A program made the translations under genes and the position numbers. Under the pieces are notes generated by a model. It was given only the letters and a program-made list of their open reading frames with translations, ran no database searches and was not told the DNA's origin. A stretch of DNA of 27,709 bases from Hymenopellis radicata (Eukaryota; Basidiomycota; Agaricomycetes; Agaricales; Physalacriaceae): the NCBI GenBank assembly GCA_015501595.1, contig JADNRX010000657.1:1-27709 (forward strand), given 5' to 3'. Shown in pieces: positions 9,852 through 18,707 of this stretch. Every line of letters starts with the position of its first letter. The stretch's first letter is position 1.

Positions 9852-10002
9852 TCCGTGCCCGGGTAGCCGTGTACACGGTACTTGCAGTGAGTGCGGAGGA
9901 AAGCACAACGCCAAAAGCCACCCAGCCTGCCTCGTCCTCCTCGAAGCCAAGCGAGCTGTCAATCGTGCAGGACCGAGTTCAGGTGGCAATGTCGAAGCCT
10001 AA
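9852..10002 (+). pseudogene. Gag C-terminal zinc-knuckle remnant, joined to A1 by a deletion
   Basis: The last 50 codons of gag survive, including the HGTCSECGGKH knuckle, and end at the TAA at 10000-10002. The upstream join lies at CATC (9848-9851), the tetranucleotide shared by the two breakpoints in element 2 (15028-15031 and 16726-16729). The first Cys pair of the CCCH finger (CQNWNLGKC) is lost with the deleted part. A reading frame from within A1 (9583) continues by chance into this remnant and predicts a 139-residue chimera. I regard it as incidental. Confidence 0.8.
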
Positions 10003-11829
10003 ATCGTTGAAGCGTAAATCCGATGCTGTACCACCACCTTCACGCTTTAAGCGTGGCTATGTATTTACTATGAATGTACCATCACAATCAAAAGCTCCTC
10101 CGAGCATTTCTTCCACTTATACTGCTCCTCCACTTCCTTTACCTCCTGAACATATTCGCAATGATCCTACCATTCAGCAGTCTCTTGCTGCTGTTGCCAA
10201 CTATATCGAGGTCAGCACACCAATCAATGTTGACCGCTTTGAGCGACTTCTGGCCAATCATCCCAATCAACCCTTTGTGAAGTCTATTACTCGTTCGCTT
10301 CGTGAAGGGTTTTGGCCATTGCATAACGGTGAGTGGGAAGCGCACCTCAAAGAGCAGATCAAAGACAATTACTCTACTGAGGAGCGCGATCTCACTGAGC
10401 TGCGCAAACACCGTGATCAGGAAGTCGCTGCAGGTCGCTGGTCACCTGCGCTTCCAGAGGGCTTTAAGCTCCTTCCTGGTATGCGCCTGTCACCCATGTT
10501 CGTGGTGTGGCAGAAAGGTAAACCACGTGTCGTCATGGACCATACTGGCAATGGTCTTAATGAGGACATTGCGAGAGAGGATGCAAAAGTGAAGTACGAC
10601 GACATGCACTCCTTTGGGCAGGTACTGCATGACGTCCTTCAAACTCACCCTCACGAGGAAATCCTGCTCTTCAAGAGTGACATCTCGAAGGCATTCCTCA
10701 ATCTCCCTATTCATCCCATCTGGCAACTGCAGCAGGTTGTCATCGTTGACGATCGCCATTATATTGTGCGCCGTCTCATCTTTGGAAGTCGTGCATCTCC
10801 ATACTGCTGGTGCTCGTTCTCCGGTCTGGTTAACTGGATCGCTTGGGAACTTGACGTACTCGGCTTGCACGACTATATGGACGACTACTATGGCTGGGAC
10901 ACCAGTCGCAATCTAGTACTCTTTCATGGACAGCGACGTCCACATCGTCAAGTCCAGCTTCTTCTCTTGTGGGACTCTCTTGGCATTCCCTATGAGGACA
11001 AGAAGCAAGAGCATGGTCGTCAGCTGAAGATTATTGGTTTCTGGCTTGATGCCATCTACGGCTCCATTTCCCTCACTCCAGACTCCATCACAGATATGAT
11101 CACTAGAATCGAGTCGTTCTTGTCTGTTCTCAAACCTCCTCTCAAGGAATGGCTATCCTTGGGTGGTTATCTCAACTGGGCTTTGAATGTGCTGCCTTGG
11201 GCACGGCCAGCACTTACAGAGCTCTACCGCAAGATCAGCGGTAAAACCCTGCAGTACAAAGGCATTCCATTGAACCTTGAGGTTAGATCTGACCTCACTT
11301 GGTTTGTCAATGCATTGCGACACTGTATCGGAGTGCGCTTCGTCAATGCGCAGGCTTGGGACGATACAGAGGCCGATATGGTCTGTTGGACAGATGCTAG
11401 CAATCTGGGCCTTTCCTTTGTATATGCTGGAAATGGCTTTTGCTATTGACTCCGAACTACAACGGAGTTGATACCTTCTTCAGAGAGCTGTTAGCTATCT
11501 TATGTGCTGTCCATCATGCCGCCTCTCGTCCCTATCCACTTCGTACGCTGTTGATTCATTCTGACAGCCTCGACTCCGTCTCAGTGTTCGATACTCTGGC
11601 TGCTTCTCAGTCAAGTCACAATGCTATCCTCCTTGCTATTGCAGACATTGTCATGCGTACAGGCATTGACGTACGTGTGAGGCACATCCGCGGGGTTGAC
11701 AATGTGATGGCAGACATGTTGTCCCGCTTGCTGTTCTCTGACTTCCAGAAACAGTTTCCCTCCTACCGCATCTGCATTATGGAGCCACCTCGAGAGCTCC
11801 TGCCGGTGCGATGGAGAGATTGCTTTTAG
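9989..11829 (+). pseudogene. RT-RNase H ORF of element 1, broken in RNase H
   Basis: The frame is open from the ATG at 9989, which overlaps the gag stop by 14 bases, to a TGA at 11447-11449. Seen in order are a basic Pro-rich N-terminus, the HPNQPFVKSITRSLREGFWP segment, RT motif A in FKSDISKAFL, motif B in FGSRASPYCW, motif C as YMDD, and the start of RNase H (WTDAS). In element 2 the stop codon is CGA (Arg). A base missing at about 11462 then shifts the frame, and the rest of RNase H (ELLAIL, HSDS, VMADML) continues to 11829. The reverse transcriptase core is therefore intact at the point where element 2 has its own frameshift, but RNase H is not. Confidence 0.88.
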
Positions 11830-13757
11830 AGGCATTGGGTGAGGGGAGACGCACTCGTCCCCCTCGCCCATCCATGGACTTGCAGAAATTAGATGAACTT
11901 GTCTTATACTTGCAGGCTCATGCTATTGAGACTTCTACACGTCTTAATTACTCGATGTAAATGCGGATTCCAAGGGTAGGGAGCATTTTCAGAGGCCTCT
12001 GCATGCCCCACACCTCTCCATACCCCTATACCTAACTCCCTGCTTCAGGGAGTCCACTCAGTTAGCTTAACCGAGTCAAACCGAGTCAAATCATCATTTG
12101 GTCAAAAATCTGCATTGTTTGACTAAATGCTGACTCTCTGCTGCTATTACTGCAGCTACTCCATCCTCTGAGCTCTTCCTAGACTTGTCTAGCCTGTGTC
12201 TGGTGTTGTAGTAACAACAGAGGCCACTCACAGGGCGCCCTAGAAGGTTTAGGCAAAAGTTCCCACGCTCTGCCTTCTGCCTCTTACCATCACCTTCTCC
12301 CAGAGGCAAGCAGTTCGTGATCCTCCAGTCCTCCTGCTCAGAACTGATGCCATACCCCTCTAGAGCACTGTCTGAAGCCGCCTAGCCAGCCCCAAAACCA
12401 GTCCAGACAGGCCCAAAGTGTCCAATTTGTGGGAAATTCGCACTTTTGCTCTCCCAGGCAAGCAGCACTTGCTCTACCCAGTCCTCTTGCTCAGGACTGA
12501 TGCATTGGCACCCTAGAAGTCTATTGGAACCATTTGCCACAGCCCCAGAGCCCTACAGCTCTTCCTGCTCTCTCTGCTTCCAGTATGTGCCAATGTCTCA
12601 TATCCAGCTCTTCAGAGCTGATGCCTTTTGTGCCCAGATACCCATTCCTTTTCAAGGACTCCTTATCAAGGACACTTCTGTGGGCTATCTGGTCACAGGT
12701 GCGCTCTCTGCACTGTCTCACTCCCCTCCAGCTAATCTGTGTTATCTGGTCACAGTTAGCTCCGCTTTTTTGCGTCCCCTCCCACCTCTCCCACTGTAAT
12801 TACAGTAACTACATTTCATGTATTATCTACCATGTACTGTAAGGCACTTTACGATACGCTTAATTGATGAGGCCCTTGGGGTCCGATTTGGCCTAACTCC
12901 GTGTGATCTGAAAGCATAGGTCTACTGGTGCCAGAGATTACGCTCACTTCTGTAAAACACATAACCTGTCTTTGGATCCTACTCCGGAGACCTTATCTCG
13001 TTACATTGCGTACACATCACAATTCATTGCTTCTGCTCCAAAATACTTGTCTGGCGCAAAACATTTCCTCAAAGAGTTCTATCCTCACTTTGCTGACGCT
13101 CGTGCATCTGCACTCGTCCAAGCTACTATCCGAGGTGCTAAGAAGGTGAGAGCGGATCCTATACATAGGAAACCTCCACTTCGCATCCATCACCTTCGAC
13201 TCTTTGTCAATATTGCAAATCAGACTCAGAAGTATGATGATCTTCTTTTTGCCACCATCATGTCATGTGCCTTCTATGCTGTTCACCGGATGGGAGAACT
13301 GGTGCAGCCTAATCAGAAGAAACTTCGTGATTGGAAGAAGATCATCAAGCGATCCAGTCTCAAATTTGAACCTGGATACGCTGGCTATCGCTTGCCTTAT
13401 CATAAAAGCGATCCATTCTATCAGGGCACTGATATACTGTTTACTACTCAGAAAGAGGCTGATCCAATTGCTCTTCTGAAACGGTATGTCTTGCGCAGAG
13501 ATAAGCTGCATGGTGCTCGAGCGGCACTCTTCATACGTGACAACGGCGTGGTACCAACTCGATCCTGGTTTGAATCCAAATTCTTTGCGCTGGTGAGTAA
13601 AGAGTTTGGTGGTCATTCAGTCCGTTCTGGAGGCATAACACACTACGCATCTCTGGGACTGGCTGAATCTATTCTCCAAGCCTTAGGTCGTTGGTCATCA
13701 TCTGCTTGGAAGATCTATATACGCGACCATCCAGCAGTGCGTGCGCTCAGCAGTTAG
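11811..13757 (+). pseudogene. Tyrosine recombinase ORF of element 1, interrupted by an A-B insertion
   Basis: The ATG at 11811 lies inside the end of the RT ORF, as in element 2. The frame runs to 11953, is interrupted by a 969-bp terminal-repeat unit, and resumes at 12921 with the rest of the protein. The catalytic residues are all still encoded: Arg in VHRMGEL, Lys in YHKSD, HSVR and the Tyr of KIYIR. A missing base at about 13742 changes the last residues and ends the frame at 13757, giving ALSS where element 2 has AAQQLAAQKKSSY. The inserted unit separates the N-terminal ~48 codons from the catalytic domain, so a normal product is not expected. Confidence 0.87.
11952..12920 (+). mobile_element. 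Solo A-spacer-B terminal unit inserted in the recombinase gene of element 1
   Basis: A (11952-12776), a 66-bp spacer (12777-12842) and B (12843-12920) form one contiguous block. In element 2 the undisturbed target reads AATTACTCTACTGG. Here it reads AATTACTC, then GATGTAAATG...GCATAGG, then TCTACTGG. The net addition is 969 bp and only the dinucleotide TC is duplicated. No RT, gag or recombinase gene lies inside, so the unit is a non-autonomous passenger or the product of recombination that lost the interior. It is closest to the A1 copy of element 1. Confidence 0.92.
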
Positions 13758-13862
13758 CAGCCAAAAGAAATCCTCCTATTAAAACCTTCCTCATCTTGCG
13801 TTTCGTAAACATCTTTCTTCACCTCCATCCACCCCTCCACTACACACATGCATAGCACAGTA

Positions 13863-13939
13863 GGCACTTTACGATACGCTTAATTGATGAGGCCCTTGGG
13901 GTCCGATTTGGCCTAACTCCGTGTGATCTGAAAGCATAG
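13863..13939 (+). repeat. B1 repeat of element 1
   Basis: This 77-bp copy of B starts GGCACTTTACGATACGC and ends AAAGCATAG, one G shorter than the other copies (CATAGG). It follows the recombinase 3'UTR as B1 does in element 2. A2 is expected next, but a damaged recombinase segment follows instead. Confidence 0.85.
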
Positions 13940-14180
13940 TCTACTGGTGCAGAGATTACGTCATTCTGTAAAAACATAACTGTCTTTGGATCTATCGAGA
14001 TTATTGTTACATTGTAAATCACAATTCATTGCTTTGCTCCAAAATACTGTTGGCGCAAAAATTTCTCAAAGAGTTCTATCCTCACTTTGCTGACGCTCGT
14101 GCATCTGCACTCGTCAAGCTACTATCGAGTGCTAAGAAGGTGAAGCGATTATACATAGGAAATCACTTCGCATCCATCAC
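13940..14180 (+). pseudogene. Partial recombinase-gene copy differing only by base losses (probable artefact)
   Basis: This 241-base segment matches 12921-13193 (273 bases) of element 1. By eye I find 32 missing bases, 26 C, 5 G and 1 T, and no substitution. The losses are scattered as single or paired bases. Natural decay in this window acts by transitions, so this pattern is foreign to it and resembles uncorrected long-read consensus. The segment begins directly after B1 with TCTACTGG, as after the solo insertion, and ends at TCAC where element 2 starts. Confidence 0.8.
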
Positions 14181-15005
14181 TCGATGTAAATGCGGATTCC
14201 AAGGGTAGGGAGCATTTTCAGAGGCCTCTGCATGCCCCACACCTCTCCATACCCCTATACCTAACTCCCTGCTTCAGGGAGTCCACTCAGTTAGCTTAAC
14301 CGAGTCAAACCGAGTCAAATCATCATTTAGTCAAAAATCTGCATTGTTTGACTAAATGCTGACTCTCTGCTACTACTACTGCAGCTACTCCATCCTCTGA
14401 GCTCTTCCTAGACTTGTCTAGCCTGTGTCTGGTGTTGTAGTAACAACAGAGGCCACTCACAGGGCGCCCTAGAAGGTTTAGGCAAAAGTTCCCACGCTCT
14501 GCCTTCTGCCTCTTACCATCACCTTCTCCCAGAGGCAAGCAGTTCGTGATCCTCCAGTCCTCCTGCTCAGGACTGATGCCATACCCCTCTAGAGCACTGT
14601 CTGAAGCCGCCTAGCCAGCCCCAAAACCAGTCCAGACAGGCCCAAAGTGTCCAATTTGTGGGAAATTCGCACTTTTGCTCTCCCAGGCAAGCAGCACTTG
14701 CTCTACCCAGTCCTCTTGCTCAGGACTGATGCATTGGCACCCTAGAAGTCTATTGGAACCATTTGCCACAGCCCCAGAGCCCTACAGCTCTTCCTGCTCC
14801 CTCTGCTTCCAGTATGTGCCAATGTCTCATATCCAGCTCTTCAGAGCTGATGCCTTTTGTGCCCAGATACCCATTCCTTTTCAAGGACTCCTTATCAAGG
14901 ACACTTCTGTGGGCTATCTGGTCACAGGTGCGCTCTCTGCACTGTCTCACTCCCCTCCAGCTAATCTGTGTTATCTGGTCACAGTTAGCTCCGCTTTTTT
15001 GCGTC
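14181..15005 (+). repeat. A1 terminal repeat of element 2, rich in hairpins
   Basis: This is an 825-bp copy starting TCGATGTAAATGCGG. It contains an 8-bp hairpin ACTCCCTG-CTT-CAGGGAGT, a perfect 12-bp inverted repeat (14324-14335 with 14347-14358), the palindrome CTAGACTTGTCTAG, and three hairpins each followed by ATGC. It ends in GCGTC, after which A1 and A2 diverge. A is expected to hold the promoter and recombinase-binding sites, but the exact sites cannot be fixed from sequence. Confidence 0.9.
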
Positions 15006-15491
15006 TTTTCTTTGCGGTTTCACCCCACATCCCTCTCTCAAGCGGCTCACCACCGCTTCTTCGAGCTCAACACTCCGTTCAGCGTGCTATACCTCCCTGG
15101 GCTCGGTGTCCTCCTTGTACTTCCTTGTCATCGTCAATCAGTGGTACAGCTCAACCTGTGCTTGCGACCGAGTTCAACACCTGGTCGTACAGCGTGTGCC
15201 TGACTCCCTCACAAGGAGTGTAAATCAGGGCGCTGATTGTGAGACGAGTTCGCTCTCCGAGTGCGCCGTAACACGTTCGCTCGTTGAGTGTTCGATAGGC
15301 TTGGTTAAGGATCGGTCGTACATCTTGTTCAGGCGCTCTCTATTCGCTCATTACCTGGGTGTTCTCTCTGCGAGAGCATTTGCGTTCTGAGGAGTAGACT
15401 AGCCAAAAGGCAGCAAGAGGGCGAGAAGCCTGCGCAGACAGCCTTAGGTTGCACATTCTGCTGAGAACGTTCCTGAATCAGGAAGCGGACT
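15006..15491 (+). promoter_or_regulatory. Leader between A1 and gag of element 2
   Basis: This ~485-base GC-richer segment precedes the gag ATG. It is absent from element 1, where the deletion starts at 15032. It contains several short ATG-started frames but none with protein-like conservation. It probably holds the 5'UTR and RNA-handling signals of the element, by position only. Confidence 0.4.
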
Positions 15492-16880
15492 ATGTCCTCG
15501 GACGATGATCTCAATGTTATCGATGAAACCCCTTCTCCCTCTCGCTCCCGCTCTGCGACACGCTCCTACGTCGCTCCCTCTCCCTCTCCACCACGTACCG
15601 CTACGCACTCTGTTGCAGACGAATCTGATGCGGATCACCGCGAAGAGGTTCGTCAACGTGCAGAGCAGCTGGAGCAGCTCGTCGCAGACTTTGCTGATGG
15701 TACCATACCGTCCTACAATGAGTTCTTGCGACTCGCTCGGGAGACTGGTGCCTCAGCCGGAGAACTGGACGACTATGTCGAACAAGTCGTTCAGATCATT
15801 GCCGCTCGAGAGGAGCACCACGACGGATCGGCTCCTCCTGATCCAGACCTCGCAGCGCAGCAAGCTGAGCAACAAGCTGCGCTTAAGCGCGCTGTTGAGG
15901 AGGCTGCATGGGCCGCGCTTGGTGCGCGTCTCGATGCAGCTGCTGGAAAGCGTGCGCCCGAGCCTGGTCCCGTCGCTGGACCGACCTCGGCTGCGCTGCT
16001 CTCCAAATTACTTGGAGCGGAGCCTACTCCGTCAGGCATCTCTGCCTCAGTCCTCTCCTCCGCTCCGCATCTCGCGCAGTTGGCCTCACCAACCAACCTC
16101 TCTCCACACCTCCAAGAGACTCAGCGTCTCCGTCGGCTCTTTACCAATGATAAGGATGTCGACGCTATCATCAATGTGTGTCAGACGCAGTCACTCCACG
16201 ACCCGTTTGCACGCTCTCTCTGGCGCTCAATCGTGCTGGACCAGTACGTGGATTTTGAGAAACTCTATGCCTCGATCCACTCTGGCACGAATCAGCAAGA
16301 GGACACGAAGGACTTTGCTGGGGGCTTTGTGCTCATCCGCAAGGACCACGTCTCTGCGCGCCGAGCTCTCACTCAAGAGTCCGAGTGGACACGCGTCTTT
16401 GATGCGTATGCCACCGGTGTTGGGCTTATCTACCCTCACCGTAAGGACGAACTCCAGGGCTATCGCGTACTCATTGTGGAACTATTCCGCGCCACGCCCT
16501 CGAATCCAGCGTTCCCTATTCGCTGTGATAAGGAGACTCGCACTCGCTATGCTAACTCTCCTTTCAATCTCAATGACCGCAATGCGCTCCAGTTACCGCT
16601 TCTTACAGAGATGTTACGCACCTCTGAGGCGGCTAATCCACGCAAGCGGTCTTCTGATTCTAGCAGCTCGCAGCCTGCGACACGTCGTCGCATCATCTGC
16701 CAGAATTGGAATCTGGGCAAATGCCCATCTCCGTGCCCGGGTAGCCGTGTACACGGTACTTGCAGTGAGTGCGGAGGAAAGCACACCGCCAAAAGCCACC
16801 CAGCCTGCCTCGTCCTCCTCGAAGCCAAGCGAGCTGTCAATCGTGCAGGACCGAGTTCAGGCGGCAATGTCGAAGCCTAA
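15492..16880 (+). CDS. Gag-like nucleocapsid protein of YR element 2
   Basis: The 462-residue ORF occupies the gag position of the element and probably packages its RNA. The N-terminus (about 1-55) is acidic and Ser/Pro/Arg-rich. A Glu/Ala-rich helical part follows (about 55-155), then a globular middle (about 200-365) and a Ser/Arg-rich linker. The C-terminus has two zinc knuckles. One is CCCH (C403, C411, C415, H421, starting CQNWNLGKC) and the other CCHC (C424, C427, H431, C439, with CSECGGKH). No protease is seen. The start at 15492 is the first good ATG after the leader. The last 14 bases overlap the RT start (ATG at 16867, TAA at 16878-16880). The +1 frame stays open through most of gag, probably a composition effect. 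Identification rests on zinc knuckles and position, since Gag proteins diverge quickly. Confidence 0.85.
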   Translation: MSSDDDLNVIDETPSPSRSRSATRSYVAPSPSPPRTATHSVADESDADHREEVRQRAEQLEQLVADFADGTIPSYNEFLRLARETGASAGELDDYVEQVVQIIAAREEHHDGSAPPDPDLAAQQAEQQAALKRAVEEAAWAALGARLDAAAGKRAPEPGPVAGPTSAALLSKLLGAEPTPSGISASVLSSAPHLAQLASPTNLSPHLQETQRLRRLFTNDKDVDAIINVCQTQSLHDPFARSLWRSIVLDQYVDFEKLYASIHSGTNQQEDTKDFAGGFVLIRKDHVSARRALTQESEWTRVFDAYATGVGLIYPHRKDELQGYRVLIVELFRATPSNPAFPIRCDKETRTRYANSPFNLNDRNALQLPLLTEMLRTSEAANPRKRSSDSSSSQPATRRRIICQNWNLGKCPSPCPGSRVHGTCSECGGKHTAKSHPACLVLLEAKRAVNRAGPSSGGNVEA

Positions 16881-18707
16881 ATCGTTGAAGCGTAAATCCG
16901 ATGCTGTACCACCACCTCCACGCTTTAAGCGTGGCTATGTATTTACTACGAATGTACCATCACAATCAAAAGCTCCTCCGAGCATTTCTTCCACTTATAC
17001 TGCTCCTCCACTTCCTTTACCTCCTGAACATATTCGCAACGATCCTACCATTCAGCAGTCTCTTGCTGCTGTTGCCAACTATATCGAGGTCAGCACACCA
17101 ATCAATGTTGACCGCTTTGAGCGACTTCTGGCCAAACATCCCAATCAACCCTTTGTGAAGTCTATTACTCGTTCGCTTCGTGAAGGGTTTTGGCCATTGC
17201 ATGACGGTGAGTGGGAAGCGCACCTCAAAGAGCAGATCAAAGACAATTACTCTACTGAGGAGCGCGATCTCACTGAGCTGCGCAAACACCGTGATCAAGA
17301 AGTCGCTGCGGGTCGCTGGTCACCTGCGCTTCCAGAGGGCTTTAAGCTCCTTCCTGGTATGCGCCTGTCACCCATGTTCGTGTGTGGCAGAAAGGTAAAC
17401 CACGTGTCGTCATGGACCATACTGGCAATAGTCTTAATGAGGGCATTGCGAGAGAGGATGCAAAAGTGAAGTACGACGACATGCACTCCTTTGGGCAGGT
17501 ACTGCATGACGTCCTTCAAACTCACCCTCACGAGGAAATCCTGCTCTTCAAGAGTGACATCTCGAAGGCATTCCTCAATCTCCCTGTTCATCCCATCTGG
17601 CAACTGCAGCAGGTTGTCATCGTTGATGGTCGCCATTACATTGTGCGCCGTCTCATCTTTGGAAGTCGCGCATCTCCATACTGCTGGTGCTCGTTCTCCG
17701 GTCTGGTTAACTGGATCGCTTGGGAACTTGACGTACTCGGCTTGCACGACTACATGGACGACTACTACGGCTGGGACACCAGTCGCAATCTAGTACTCTT
17801 TCATGGACAGCGACGTCCACATCGTCAAGTCCAGCTTCTTCTCTTGTGGGACTCTCTTGGCATTCCCTATGAGGACAAGAAGCAAGAGCACGGTCGTCAG
17901 CTCAAGATTATTGGTTTCTGGCTTGATGCCATCTACGGCTCCATTTCCCTCACTCCAGACTCCATCACAGACATGATCACTAGAATCGAGTCGTTCTTGT
18001 CTGATCTCAAACCTCCTCTCAAGGAATGGCTCTCCTTGGGTGGTTATCTCAACTGGGCTTTGAATGTGCTGCCTTGGGCACGGCCAGCACTTACAGAGCT
18101 CTACCGCAAGATCAGCGGTAAAACCCTGCAGTACAAAGGCATTCCATTGAACCTTGAGGTTAGATCTGACCTCACTTGGTTTGTCAATGCATTGCGACAC
18201 TGTATCGGAGTGCGCTTCGTCAATGCGCAGGCTTGGGACGATACAGAGGCCGATATGGTCTGTTGGACAGATGCTAGCAATCTGGGCCTTTCCTTTGTAT
18301 ATGCTGGAAATGGCTTTTGCTATCGACTCCAAACTACAACCGGAGTTGATACCTTCTTCAGAGAGCTGTTAGCTATCTTATGTGCTGTCCATCATGCCGC
18401 CTCTCGTCCCTATCCACCTCGTACGCTGTTGATTCATTCTGACAGCCTCAACTCCGTCTCAGTGTTCGATACTCTGGCTGCTTCTCAGTCAAGTCACAAT
18501 GCTATCCTCCTTGCTATTGCAGACATTGTCATGCGTACAGGCATTGACGTACGTGTGAGGCACATCCGCGGGGTTGACAATGTGATGGCAGACATGTTGT
18601 CCCGCTTGCTGTTCTCTGACTTCCAGAAACAGTTTCCCTCCTACCGCATCCGCATTATGGAGCCACCTCGAGAGCTCCTGCCGGTGCGATGGAGAGATTG
18701 CTTTTAG
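16867..18707 (+). pseudogene. Reverse transcriptase-RNase H of YR element 2, with a one-base frameshift
   Basis: The ATG at 16867 overlaps the gag stop. The first part has a basic Pro-rich N-terminus and the HPNQPFVKSITRSLREGFWP segment typical of DIRS/Ngaro polymerases. It runs to about 17380, where element 1 has GTGGTGTGG and this copy has GTGTGTGG, so one G is missing. The remaining frame (17382-18707) carries motif A (FKSDISKAFL), motif B (FGSRASPYCW), YMDD and a complete RNase H domain (WTDAS, FRELLAIL, HSDS, DNVMADML). The polymerase copies the element RNA into DNA, and RNase H removes the RNA strand. The lesion is in a GG pair, so a sequence error is possible. The stop lies 19 bases inside the recombinase ORF. 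Confidence 0.9.

Larger units (their letters stand above)
8999..13939 (+). mobile_element. YR (Ngaro/DIRS-type) retrotransposon, element 1, defective
   Basis: The order is A1 (8999-9825), fused gag remnant, RT-RNase H, tyrosine recombinase, 3'UTR and B1 (13863-13939). It is close to element 2 in nucleotide sequence, with mostly transition differences, so it is recent. Against element 2 it has: a 1,698-bp deletion removing the leader and most of gag; a CGA-to-TGA nonsense change in RNase H; a one-base deletion just after it; a 969-bp insertion of an A-B unit in the recombinase gene; and a one-base deletion near the recombinase C-terminus. No A2-B2 follows B1. Instead an aberrant recombinase fragment follows. 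The element cannot be autonomous. Confidence 0.88.

Noticed and set aside
9495..9866. Plus-strand ORFs of 117-182 codons recurring in each A repeat (9495, 12446, 14675, 20347) and minus-strand counterparts
   Set aside because: They recur because the A repeat itself recurs. Each extends into different downstream sequence, and the low-complexity Ser/Cys/Pro composition and opposite-strand ORFs of similar length suggest chance.
9583..10002. 139-residue A-repeat/zinc-knuckle chimeric protein
   Set aside because: It is formed by the 1,698-bp deletion joining an incidental A frame to gag. There is no sign of selection.
15791..16096. 101-codon minus-strand Ala/Ser-rich ORF opposite gag
   Set aside because: It is a mirror of the Ala-rich, GC-rich gag coding sequence and has no independent support.
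17790..18332. 180-codon minus-strand ORF opposite RT-RNase H
   Set aside because: It lies antisense to strongly conserved RT-RNase H motifs and has no recognisable domain. It is a shadow of the real gene.
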